Shown piece after piece: positions 21,599 through 31,550 of a DNA stretch of 64,000 bases. This DNA is from Tragulus kanchil (taxonomy: Eukaryota > Chordata > Mammalia > Artiodactyla > Tragulidae). Numbering within the stretch: the first letter of the stretch is position 1; each line of letters starts with the position of its first letter. The stretch is taken from the NCBI GenBank assembly GCA_022376925.1, contig JAIOJX010000003.1, positions 39,293,874 to 39,357,873 of the forward strand, in the 5' to 3' direction. The notes beneath the pieces are model-generated. The model had not been told where the DNA came from and did no database searches. It was given only the letters and a program-made list of their open reading frames with translations. A program made the position numbers and the translations under genes.

Positions 21599-21640
21599 CT
21601 TAGAATAGTGCCTGGGATATTCAACAGATATTAGTTTATA

Positions 21641-21776
21641 TCAGGTCAGTTCAGTTGAGTTGCTCAGTTATGTCTGGCTTTGCAGCCCCATTGACTGCAC
21701 CATGCCAGGCTTCCCTGTCCTTCCCCATCTCCAAGAGCTTGCTCAAACTCATGCTCATTGACTCAGTTCATTGATT
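21641..21776 (-). mobile_element. BovB LINE 3' tip, antisense
   Basis: The plus strand begins 'tcaggtcagttcagttgagt' and runs through 'ccatgccaggcttccctgtc' and 'ctcattgactcagttc'. This is the last about 135 bases of BovB, antisense. The false copy is at 22836-22971. Confidence 0.85.
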
Positions 21777-23141
21777 AGTTTTCATACTTCTTTTATGAGT
21801 AAGGGTCTTTCAGTTCAACAACTGGATTTTAAATTCCCTAGGGGGTATTTTTGTTTTTTTAGTACACAGCAACCTATGTGCTGAAAATATTTATAATTTA
21901 GGATTATCATTCCAAATATTAATTCTCATGCCATGAAGCTATAATTAAATTTTTAAATTTTTTAACTTTGGGAGGAAAATACTTTTCTATTATTTAGAAC
22001 AAGGGTAGTTAACCTGAGTGTTATGGCACCCCATGATTCTTTCAAGCATACTGATTTTTGAGTTATCTATCTATCTATATTTAAATATATATATATTTGC
22101 ATATAATATGTATTAGTAGCTCTACTGCCAACTCAGGGATTTTCCATACAGATTAGTACATACTAATTTGTAAATAATATTGTTTGACAATGATGCATAA
22201 AGAATGTGAAAACTGAAGTTAAATAATTTATATTTGAATATTCACTTCATATCTCTGTGACATGACATACACTGTAAAATGAGGCTGTTAATACATATCT
22301 TTAAGTCATATCTGAGGCTCAGAACTAGATAGAATATATGAATGGCACAGTCCAGTTCCTGGCACATGATAAGTTACTGACATATGAAGGTGGCTAATAG
22401 CTTGGCTTAATAGCCTGGGACAGTCTGGATTTGAGTTTTATCCATCACTTACCCAATGGGTTACCTTTTGGAAATTGTTTTACCTCTCCGTGCTTCATTT
22501 TTTCTTTTTTTTGTATGACAAGTGAAGGTCTTACCAGTGCTTACCTTATGAAGTAATATATGCATGGCACTTTAGAATAGGCTTCCCTGGTAACTCAGTG
22601 GTAAAGAATCTGCCTGCCAAGGCAGGAGACATGAGTTCAATCCTTGGGTTGGGAGGATCATCTCTCTGGAGTAGGAAATGGCAACCCACTCCAGTATTCT
22701 TGCCTGAAGAATCCTATGGACAGAGGCGCCTAGCAGCCTACAGGCCATGGGGTCGCAAAGAGTGGGACATGACTTAGCAACTAAACAACAGCACTTAGAA
22801 TAGTGCCTGGGATATTCAACAGATATTAGTTTATATCAGGTCAGTTCAGTTGAGTTGCTCAGTTATGTCTGGCTTTGCAGCCCCATTGACTGCACCATGC
22901 CAGGCTTCCCTGTCCTTCCCCATCTCCAAGAGCTTGCTCAAACTCATGCTCATTGACTCAGTTCATTGATTAGTTTTCATACTTCTTTTATGAGTAAGGG
23001 TCTTTCAGTTCAACAACTGGATTTTAAATTCCCTAGGGGGTATTTTTGTTTTTTTAGTACACAGCAACCTATGTGCTGAAAATATTTATAATTTAGGATT
23101 ATCATTCCAAATATTAATTCTCATGCCATGAAGCTATAATT

Positions 23142-23749
23142 GGAGCACTCTTAGCAAATCTTTGCTGAACTGCCTCCCCAGGTGGACTGATGATTTCCTT
23201 CTCTTACGGTATATAAGTCTTGCTGCACAGGTAGTACTGGGCATCCCCTATACACTGAAGGTCACAATTTTCCTGCATGTCAGCATATTTATGCTCGTAA
23301 TAGTTGAATTGTTTTCTTACCTTGCTACTTGTGTTTATTTCCAGGCCAGTTAATATTGATTGTATTGTACTTGCTATGTGACATATTTACCTACATATTG
23401 AATAAACTGTTAGACTTTGAGAACAAAAAAGAAAAGGTCCCAAAATTTTCTTATGAAAATTTCTAATGCTCTTATGAAAATTAAGTTGAATGTTGGAAAA
23501 GATTTGATAAACATGAGTTCCTGAAAATTGCTGTCAAAATAGGTGTGGGCAATGTAACAGAAATACATTGGGAAAACCATCTGTGCTCATATTGCCTTAC
23601 AAATGTCTTTAGGTTCTCCTTCTTCTTTAAGAAACACAAACTAGAAATCATAGACAATGAGGATGGATGTGATGGATGGGCATGATTTATGGAGGTGCAT
23701 TTCTCCAACAGTGCACCCATAACTGAGAGAAGAGAACTGGCCCAACATG
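23142..23749. other. Unique AT-rich sequence
   Basis: No gene or clear mobile element is seen. It directly follows false duplication 8. Confidence 0.4.
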
Positions 23750-23754
23750 GCGTG

Positions 23755-23990
23755 TGTGTGTCCATGCACTCAGTCGTGTCCAATTCTTCGCCTCCCCATG
23801 GGCTGTGGCCTGCTGGACTCCTATGTCCATGGAATTCTCTGGACAATAATACTGGAGTGGATTTCCATTTCCTACTTCAGGGAATCTTCTGGACCCAGGG
23901 ATCGAACCCATGTCTCCTGTGGCTCCTGCATTGGCAGGTGGAGTTTTTTTTTTTTTTTTTTTTTTTACCACTGAGACACATGGGAGACCT
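23755..23990 (-). mobile_element. Bov-tA SINE, antisense, with internal T-run
   Basis: 'cactcagtcgtgtccaattc', 'tccatggaattctctggaca', 'gggatcgaacccatgtctcc' and 'accactgagacacatgggag' follow the antisense order. A run of 23 T (23944-23966) stands where the element normally has a short 'ttcttt', an internal homopolymer expansion. Confidence 0.88.
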
Positions 23991-23997
23991 AGATTCT

Positions 23998-24022
23998 TGT
24001 GTGTGTGTGTGTGTGTGTGTGT
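23998..24022. repeat. (GT)n microsatellite
   Basis: About 12 GT units lie between the antisense Bov-tA and a short sense Bov-tA head ('gcttccctggtaactcagat', 24031-24065). Confidence 0.9.
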
Positions 24023-24030
24023 ATGAGTGA

Positions 24031-24065
24031 GCTTCCCTGGTAACTCAGATGGCAAAGAATCTTCA
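24031..24065 (+). mobile_element. Bov-tA head fragment
   Basis: It holds 'gcttccctggtaactcagat' and 'ggcaaagaatc', the first 35 bases of Bov-tA, after which unrelated sequence starts. Confidence 0.7.
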
Positions 24066-24149
24066 TGAAATGCAATATGAAAACACATATAGACGTCAAG
24101 TTAAAATGAACTATTGAAGGTATGCACAGCATTTTTACCATACATATTT

Positions 24150-24345
24150 AAAAATTTTAAATTGGAGGATACTTGCTTTGCAATATTGTGTTGGTTTCTG
24201 CCATACATTAACATGAATCAGCCATGAGTGTACATATGTCCCCTCCCTTTTGAACCTCCTTCCTGCCTTCCACCCCATCCCTCTCCTCGAGGTTATCACA
24301 GAGCACTGGACTTAAGCTCCCTGCGTCATACAGCAATGTCTTTAA
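24150..24345 (-). mobile_element. L1 3'-UTR fragment (artiodactyl L1), antisense
   Basis: 'attggaggatacttgctttg', 'gtttctgccatacatta', 'tgaatcagccatga', 'ggttatcacagagcactgga', then 'catacagcaatg' follow the same antisense order as the fragment at 3226-3372. Confidence 0.75.
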
Positions 24346-24449
24346 AACACTTCTCAGCTTTAATTAACAGCTGTTCACCCTGAAAGAATGAGGTCCTCTC
24401 ACATACTTAGAAGGATTCTGAAGAAATTAAGCTGAATAGTCACTGCTTT

Positions 24450-24620
24450 GGGATTCTAGCTTAATCACTTGCTAACCTTATGATTTTGAGGAAGTTACTT
24501 ATCCTCCTGAATCTCGGTTATCCATTTGTGAAAGGCAGTTTTTTATTAATGAGGTGTTTTTTTTTTTTTAATTAAATGAGACCACATATGCAAAGGATAT
24601 AGTAGAGGTCCTAGAAGGGG
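24450..24620 (-). mobile_element. MIR relic, antisense
   Basis: 'gaggaagttacttatcctcc', 'ctcggttatccatttgtgaa', 'taaatgagaccacatatgca' match an antisense MIR core and tail. A T-run near 24557-24570 interrupts it. Confidence 0.65.
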
Positions 24621-24876
24621 ATGTGTGTGTTAGGACTGAAGGCAGGCCACTCGGCCAACATAGCATGGTGATTATTTTGAATTAAAGTTACTTAAGAAAC
24701 AGCTGCAACTTACAAACTGAACATTTGTTTCAGCACTTGTAACTATAAATCATAGCCACTTGACAAATAAAGATGATTAATTTAATGGCTTTGGAATAAC
24801 AAAACAGTAAAACTTTTGTTCAAAAGAATCACATTCAATGAAAAGGTTTAGGAAGCCAATTATTTAGTAGTAGAAC

Positions 24877-25066
24877 TTTTTCCCTGGTGGATTAGACAGT
24901 AAAGAATCCTCCTACAGTGCAGGAGACCTGGGTTCAATTTCTGGGTTGGAAAGATCCCTTGGAAGAGGGCATGGCAACCTTTTCCATTGTTCCTGCCTGG
25001 AGACTCTCCATGGACAGAGGATCCTAGTAGACTGCAGTCCATGGGGTTGCAGAGTCAGAAACGACT
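24877..25066 (+). mobile_element. Bov-tA SINE
   Basis: 'ttttccctggtggattagac', 'gcaggagacctgggttcaat', 'ctgcagtccatggggttgca', ending 'cagaaacgactc'. It lies immediately upstream of a sense BovB fragment, an arrangement common because Bov-tA and BovB share 3' sequence. Confidence 0.88.
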
Positions 25067-25100
25067 CTTTAAAATTAAAATTCTCTTTTAAATTAAAAGA

Positions 25101-25630
25101 TGCAGCCATAAAATTAAAAGATGCTCAGTCCTTTGAAGAAAAGCTGTGAGAAACCTAGACAGTGTATTAAAAAGCAGAGACATCACTTTGACAGCAAAAG
25201 TCCATATCATCAAAGCTATGGTTTTCCCATTAGTCATGTATGGTTGTGGGTGCTAGACCATAAAGAAGGCTGAACACTAAAGAACTATGGTGCTGGAGAA
25301 GGCTCTTGAGAGTCCCTTGGACTGCAAGGAGATCAAACCAGTCAATCCTAAAGGAAGTCAACCCTGAATATTCACTGGAAGGACTGATGCTGAAGCTGAA
25401 GCTCCAATACTTTGGCTACCTGATGCGAAGAGTTGACTCATTGGAAAAGAGCCTGATGTTGGAAAAAATAGAAGGCAAAAGCAGACAGGGATGACAGAGG
25501 ATGAGATGGTTGGATGGTGTCACTGAGTCAATGGACATGAGTTTGAGCAGGCCATAGGAGATGGTGAAGGACAGGGAAACCTGGCGTGCTGCAGTCCATG
25601 GGTCACAAAGAATCAGACTAAACTGACTTA
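25101..25630 (+). mobile_element. BovB LINE, ORF2 C-terminal end and 3' terminus
   Basis: Sense BovB from 'ccataaaattaaaagatgc' through 'ggttttcccattagtcatgt' and 'agagtcccttggactgcaag' to 'gcgtgctgcagtccatgg'. Frame 25306-25494 still encodes a recognisable piece of the BovB ORF2 C-terminus (residues 'VPWTARRSNQSIL', 'YLMRRVDSLEKSLML'). It is 5' truncated and interrupted by stops, so inactive. Confidence 0.92.
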
Positions 25631-25865
25631 AGTATTTCCTCTTCAGCCGTGCCCTCTCTTAAGACCTAAAACTAATTTCCAGTTGCAGACTACATATATC
25701 CAATTACGTCTCCTTAAAATACCTTCATCATTCTTTTGGACAAATTATCAAGATACCATTTTTCAGTCTGTTCACTCATTCTCAAAATAAGTTGATCAGT
25801 GGATATATTTGATTTTAAATATTAGAAATTCTCTCCATTATGTTCCTCTTCTCCATTGATGTCTT

Positions 25866-25910
25866 CCCTCCCTCCTCCTTCTCCTCTCATCTTCCCTCCT
25901 CCTTCCTTTT
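25866..25910 (+). repeat. Polypyrimidine tract
   Basis: A C/T run built of CCT and TTC units. It is low-complexity, with no exon downstream. Confidence 0.7.
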
Positions 25911-25994
25911 GTAATAGTTACTAATTGTTCCAGGTTCTTTAGTTTAATAAGAGCTGTTTTCATTACTCACAAATGGGATGAAGTAAAGTTTCTT

Positions 25995-26178
25995 AAGTGG
26001 AAGTCGCTCCATTGTGTCTGACTCTTTGCCATCCCATGGACAAGCCATAGAATTCTCCAGGCATGAATACTGGAATGGGTAGCCATTCTTTCTCCTGTGG
26101 ATCTTCCTAATTCAGGGACTGAACCCAGGTCTTCTGCATTTCAGGTGATTCTTTGCCATCTGAGCCACCAGGGAAGAC
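25995..26178 (-). mobile_element. Bov-tA SINE, antisense
   Basis: 'ccattgtgtctgactctttg', 'aattctccaggcatgaatac', 'gaacccaggtcttctgcatt' and 'tctgagccaccagggaag' occur in antisense order; nearly full length. Confidence 0.9.
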
Positions 26179-26560
26179 ATAAAAAAGAAAGTTTCTTTAT
26201 GTCTACTTAAATAACATTGCCCATTTTTTATGTGGCTCAAGACTTCATTACTTCTCATGGTACATCCTCGTCTCTCTTCTTCCTATTGCCAACATTATCT
26301 TTCCAATAAACAAATCTCATCTCTCTCTCTCACCAGCACATGCACACACACCTGAATGCACACGATACACACACATTCATGCCCTGTCCTTATGTTCATG
26401 TTGGGATCCAGCGTCCTCCACATTTAAGCCATTACTGTCTTACTGGGACCACTGTAGTTTCAGCTCTTGCCCCTCTCTGACCAAACTCAGTTTGCTGCTC
26501 TTCTCACATAACCCTGACCTTTCCACCTTTCTCTTGCCCCCGTGTCTACTCTCGCACGTG
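26179..26560. other. Unassigned sequence with CA-rich stretches
   Basis: No gene seen. Short CA-rich runs lie at about 26338-26376 ('tgcacacacacctg'). Confidence 0.4.
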
Positions 26561-27130
26561 AATTGCCTCGTCACTTGGAGCCTTTATCTGAGCGCGTCGA
26601 CCTTTTCTGGCCAAAAATGAATTGTCCCCATTCCCAAATACACAGCTTTGAAGGAATATAGGGGATTTTGGAGGCTAAAATGGTGTCTCTCTCACTGTCT
26701 ACACAGACACAAACACATACACATACACCAGTGATTGCCCATCTGTGGGCAAAATGTAATTCTACCAGAGTTCTCTTGGGTTGACTTGGTGTCTTTTCAC
26801 TAATTACTCCACACAGGGCCTCAAGTGACAATAACAGCTGGTTATGCAATTAAAACCTCTGGGCCATTGAGTGGAGAGCTCAGTTAGGCTGACTCGAAGG
26901 GCACAGTGGATAACATACTCATTGGCTTAATAAGATGGAAAGTATTCAGCTGCTCAGTTATGCAATTCATTTTAACTTGAATGGAGAAATCAAATTAACT
27001 GCAGGCAGGTATTATAAGAGCCGACAGCTCCGACATCCTCAGTGTTCCATGAAACCAGAGATTGTCCTTGTAGAGTCACAGGTGTTCTTTTTTTTACCCT
27101 CCTTTTTCTTAGAGCCTTTCTACACGATAA
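26561..27130. promoter_or_regulatory. Candidate conserved noncoding element C
   Basis: A repeat-free stretch with two exact copies of 'ttatgcaat' (26842-26850 and 26958-26966), a C/EBP/PAR-bZIP-like and octamer-like word, 116 bases apart. Homeodomain words ('actaattact', 'aaattaact') lie nearby. It is the strongest enhancer-like texture in the window. Conservation is inferred, not measured. Confidence 0.35.
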
Positions 27131-28011
27131 AATGAATGTTCAGTATGCACTCGTTAGCAGCGAAAAGAATATTTTGACTTTGGTTCTATCAACGGCAGAC
27201 ACTGCAAAAACGTAATGAGAACCTCAGTGACAGATGCTAAAATAATAAAAGCTGCAGCAACCTGACTGCACTGATCAGTGCTCTAACTTGCTGGCTATCT
27301 TGGTCTCAAAAGATCAGAGATAGATGGATATGGTGTGGATATGGATATGGTCTCATTGACTCATTTGGGTAATTTTGATTCATGTTTCACAAAAAAAGTG
27401 CTCTTGTTTTCCAACATTACTTTGGTAAAACCTAGTATAGTAGATTCATTTTCAAATGACTCATAAGATGAGAAAATAAGGAACTCATTGAACTTCCTTT
27501 AAAAAATTCCTTATTTTACCTTTTGTGTGCTTCCAGATGTTTTCTAAAAGACTTCATCACATGGCCTATAGATAGTATAGAAATTAATAGTGTAAATTAA
27601 CAGTGGCAATTTTAATATTCAAAGCCCCTTGAAAACACTAACTGCAAGTTATTAATACATGGAGATGTGACCTATTCTTAATTTATTTGGTGTTTAAGGG
27701 GACAAGTAAGGAGAAGTGGGAGAAAAACAATTACAGAAAAACTAAACCACTTGGCACATTCACTTTAATTGTTGAAACATTTTATGTTGATATAAATTTA
27801 CTGAAATATGTACATTTTAATGGCTTATTAAATCTTCCATGCATTTGACTGTTTCTCAGATACATTTGCAGCTGTGCTGTGCAAAACACATCAGTTATGC
27901 ATATGTTAATTTCCCTCCCCCCTGAACATGAGCTACTTGTGGAAGGGAACATGTGTTTGTCATCTTTGCAATCACATCACCTGCTAAGATCGAGTTCATG
28001 AAGTGACATAA
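27131..28011. other. Unique AT-rich sequence
   Basis: No repeat or gene recognised. The first 200 bases share the repeat-poor texture of candidate element C and may belong to it. Confidence 0.4.
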
Positions 28012-28219
28012 CACTCATGCTGAGTCACGTCGGACTCTTTGTGGCCCCATGGACTGTAAACCTCCAGGCTCCTCTGTCCATAGGATGTTCAGGGAAGAAT
28101 ACTGGAGTAGGTTGCTATTTACTTCTCCAAGGGATCTTCCCAACCCAGGGATTAAACTCTAGATTCTGTCTTTCCTGCTTGGGCAGGTGGATTCTTTACC
28201 ACGGTGCCACCTGGGAAGC
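28012..28219 (-). mobile_element. Bov-tA SINE, antisense
   Basis: 'gagtcacgtcggactctttg', 'ctccaggctcctctgtccat', 'gatcttcccaacccaggga' and 'gtgccacctgggaagcc' give a full-length antisense element. Confidence 0.92.
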
Positions 28220-28274
28220 CAGTTCATAGCATTCATATATATTTTTTTTGCATTCATATTTTTTAATGGAAGAA

Positions 28275-28380
28275 TTAATTTTATGAACACAATGCCTACT
28301 ATATGCCATGTACTACTTTAAGTACTCTTTATATTAGTTAAAATATTAACTAATTTTATTCTCATAACTGTTTTTGTTAT
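28275..28380 (+). mobile_element. MIR core fragment
   Basis: 'cctactatatgccatgtact' and 'taattttattctcataactg' fit the MIR core in sense. Short and diverged. Confidence 0.45.
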
Positions 28381-28429
28381 GTAAACATAACATAAACATT
28401 GCTGCGTAACTAATTACTTTAAGCTTAAA

Positions 28430-28760
28430 GTAATAACAGATACTGATTTTCTTGCCAGTTTCTGAGGGTCGGGCATTTGAGAGAAGCTTAGCCTGGTGGT
28501 TCTGGCCTCAGGGTCTCCCGTGAGATGATAGGCAAGATCTTGTTTGGGGCGACAGTCATCTGACCAGGGCTGGAGAATCAGCTTCCCAGATGGCTCATTC
28601 ACACACTGGGTGAGTTAGTGCTGGTCTTTGGCAGGAGGCCTCGGTTCTTACCATGTCATTTTCAGATTGTTACCCATGCTTCTGATTGACTGGCTATAAA
28701 CTGGAGGTTTCCACCACCCCTTTTCAAGTTCTAGAAATTTGCTGAAACTCAGAAAAATAG
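28430..28760 (+). mobile_element. Ancient interspersed repeat, family unassigned
   Basis: 'cttgccagtttctgagggtc', 'cagggtctcc', 'ggctcattcacac' and 'ggcaggaggcctcggttc' recall a common old mammalian LTR-like repeat. The same word order, better kept, occurs at 62700-63235. I cannot name the family with confidence. Confidence 0.4.
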
Positions 28761-29252
28761 TTTCTTACTAGGTTGGTAATTTAATAAAGGGCTGCAACTT
28801 AGGAAGAGTCAGATGGAGGAGATGCAGAGAACAAGCAATGTGAGAAGGGATGCAGAGCTCCTAGGTCTTCTCTGCATACAATTATCCCAGCATGTCCAAG
28901 TGTTCACCGATCTGGAAGTTCTCTGAACCCTTCCATTTTGGATATTTATGGAGGCTTTATTGTATAGGCACAGTGATCAAATCATTGGTTATGGATGATC
29001 TGTTCAACTTCAAACATCCTCTCTGCAGGTGGGAAGGAATTGGGGAAGGTGTGAAATTTTCAGCCCTCTAATCAATATGGTTTCCTTGGCAACCAGCTAT
29101 CATCCTTAAAGGCTTTCCAAAAGTTGCCTCATTAACATAAACTCAGATGTGGCTGAGAGGGGCTTGTTATGTTGAACAAAAGTCATTTTTTTCACTCTCA
29201 CACTATTATAGAAACTGAGGACAAAATCCAAATATCATTAAAAAGTGTATTT

Positions 29253-29394
29253 GTTGCTCAGTCATGTCTGACTCTTTTGTGATCTCATCAACTGCAGCCT
29301 GCCAGGGTCCTCCATCCATGGAGTCCTCCAGGCAAGAGTACTGGAATGGGTTGTCATGTCCTTCTCCATGGAATATTCCTAACTTGGGGATTAT
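29253..29394 (-). mobile_element. Bov-tA SINE, antisense, truncated
   Basis: 'gctcagtcatgtctgactct', 'ggagtcctccaggcaagagt' and 'gaatattcctaacttgggga' are followed by an A-run. The head of the element is missing. The false copy is at 30417-30557. Confidence 0.88.
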
Positions 29395-29584
29395 TTGAAA
29401 AAAAAAAAAAAAAGATGACCTTATTGCTCTAATTGCTTGGAAAATTCCAAGTATTTGGGGAGCTCTCTGCCAGGGAAAGGGACAAAGACCAAACATGACT
29501 TTCATATTATAAATCACAGTATCACAAGTGATCACTGGGGGCCATGTTGGGAGGCTGGTCACCATGACAGAGAATATGAAAAGC

Positions 29585-29645
29585 TGTTTTGTTGTATCCA
29601 TTTCATAGTGAGGTACAGAAAATGTAAGTAACTTGGGTTATGGAA
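29585..29645 (+). mobile_element. Possible MIR fragment
   Basis: 'ccatttcatagtgaggtaca' and 'gtaagtaacttggg' fit the MIR core. It is too short to be sure. The false copy is at about 30750-30808. Confidence 0.35.
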
Positions 29646-29844
29646 AAAAGTTAGTGAGATAACATACACACACACAGATTCTAGAACATACGAAGCAATA
29701 AATATTTGCTGCTGTTCTTTGTAAGTCTGAATCATTGCCTTCTGCCATTGTTTTTGAATCAGTGGGTCGAGATGGCAAGTTGTGGGTTTAGTTCCAATTT
29801 CATGGAAACACATTTTGTGGCTCCTGAGAGGGAACACTGGTGTG

Positions 29845-30231
29845 TGGTAGATATAGGTTTCCTGTTGCTTCCGACACAAAGTATGACACAGTCCATGACT
29901 TAATACAACACTAATTTATGGTATTACAGTTCTTCAGGTCACATGTTTGACAGAGATCTTACTGGACTAAAGTCAAAATGTTGGCAGGGATACATTTGTT
30001 TTGGAAGCTCTAGGGGGAAATCCTTTTTCTTCCTTTTCCATCATCTTGAAGATGCCCGAATTCCTTGGCTCATGGCCTCCTTCTGTTCTTCATCTTCAAA
30101 ACCAGCATCTTCCAAGCTTTTTTCTGTCATATCTTTGCAGGATCTGTTTCCATGGTTACATTGCCTCCTCTGACCTTTGTTGCCTCCCTCTTATAAGAGC
30201 TTTTGGAATACCTTCTGGTATTGGTTAACAC
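29845..30231 (-). mobile_element. Ancient LTR-like (MaLR-type) relic, antisense, left part
   Basis: 'tatggtattacagttcttca', 'ttggaagctctaggggga', 'attccttggctcatggcctc', 'tcttataagagctttt' follow the antisense order of an old LTR-like repeat. It is split by a Bov-tA and resumes at 32908. The false copy is at about 31009-31396. Confidence 0.5.
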
Positions 30232-31396
30232 AGGGCTTCCCAGGTGGTGCAGTGGTAAAGAATATGCCTGCCAATGCAAGAGAGATTTACCCTTGGATGC
30301 CCTGGAAGAAAATGGCAACCCATTCGATCATTTTATGTTGAACAAAAGTCATTTTTCACTCTCACACTATTATAGAAACTGAGGACAAAATCCAAATATC
30401 ATTAAAAAGTGTATTTGTTGCTCAGTCATGTCTGACTCTTTGTGATCTCATCAACTGCAGCCTGCCAGGGTCCTCCATCCATGGAGTTCTCCAGGCAAGA
30501 GTACTGGAATGGGTTGTCATGTCCTTCTCCATGGAATATTCCTAACTTGGGGATTATTTGAAAAAAAAAAAAAAAAGATGACCTTATTGCTCTAATTGCT
30601 TGGAAAATTCCAAGTATTTGGGGAGCTCTCTGCCAGGGAAAGGGACAAAGACCAAACATGACTTTCATATTATAAATCACAGTATCACAAGTGATCACTG
30701 GGGGCCATGTTGGGAGGCTGGTCACCATGACAGAGAATATGAAAAAGCTGTTTTGTTGTATCCATTTCATAGTGAGGTACAGAAAATGTAAGTAACTTGG
30801 GTTATGGAAAAAAGTTAGTGAGATAACATACACACACACAGATTCTAGAACATACGAAGCAATAAATATTTGCTGCTGTTCTTTGTAAGTCTGAATCATT
30901 GCCTTCTGCCATTGTTTTTGAATCAGTGGGTCGAGATGGCAAGTTGTGGGTTTAGTTCCAATTTCATGGAAACACATTTTGTGGCTCCTGAGAGGGAACA
31001 CTGGTGTGTGGTAGATATAGGTTTCCTGTTGCTTCCGACACAAAGTATGACACAGTCCATGACTTAATACAACACTAATTTATGGTATTACAGTTCTTCA
31101 GGTCACATGTTTGACAGAGATCTTACTGGACTAAAGTCAAAATGTTGGCAGGGATACATTTGTTTTGGAAGCTCTAGGGGGAAATCCTTTTTCTTCCTTT
31201 TCCATCATCTTGAAGATGCCCGAATTCCTTGGCTCATGGCCTCCTTCTGTTCTTCATCTTCAAAACCAGCATCTTCCAAGCTTTTTTCTGTCATATCTTT
31301 GCAGGATCTGTTTCCATGGTTACATTGCCTCCTCTGACCTTTGTTGCCTCCCTCTTATAAGAGCTTTTTGGAATACCTTCTGGTATTGGTTAACAC

Positions 31397-31550
31397 AGGG
31401 CTTCCCAGGTGGTGCAGTGGTAAAGAATATGCCTGCCAATGCAAGAGAGATGACTTTGATCCCTAGTTCAGAAAGATGCCCTGGAGAAGAAAATGGCAAC
31501 CCATTCCAGTATCTTGCCAGGAAAATTCCATAGATAGAAGAGGCTGCTGG
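31397..31550 (+). mobile_element. Bov-tA SINE, 5' part (split by L1)
   Basis: 'agggcttcccaggtggtgca' to 'attccatagatagaagaggc', then it is cut at 'aggctgctgg' by a sense L1. Its 3' part resumes at 32837. It sits inside the older LTR-like relic. An incomplete false copy starts at 30232. Confidence 0.88.

Larger units (their letters stand above)
20771..23141. repeat. Direct duplication 8 (false tandem copy)
   Basis: Copy A is 20771-21946 and copy B is 21966-23141, with a 19-base AT-rich linker. I see no differences between the copies. The block overlaps duplication 7, so the shared 355 bases (20771-21126) occur three times: about 19672-20025, 20771-21126 and 21966-22321. It contains a MIR, a Bov-tA and a BovB tip. 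Confidence 0.93.
29168..31452. repeat. Direct duplication 9 (false tandem copy)
   Basis: Copy A is 29168-30286 and copy B is 30334-31452. Differences are T- and A-run lengths and 'gagtcctcc' against 'gagttctcc'. Linker 30287-30333 holds 'gatgccctgg' and 'aaaatggcaacccattc', a noisy copy of 31477-31506 beyond copy B. Frame changes caused by the indels create unequal open frames over the two copies. Confidence 0.94.

Noticed and set aside
25306..25494. Protein-like frame resembling a reverse-transcriptase C-terminus as a host gene
   Set aside because: It is a fragment of BovB LINE ORF2, truncated and interrupted, not a host gene.
30426..31043. 205-residue minus-strand open frame as a possible gene
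   Set aside because: It runs through an antisense Bov-tA, an A-run and old LTR-like DNA. The same locus in the other copy (29206-29601, 29559-29879) is broken by homopolymer indels, so the frame is chance.
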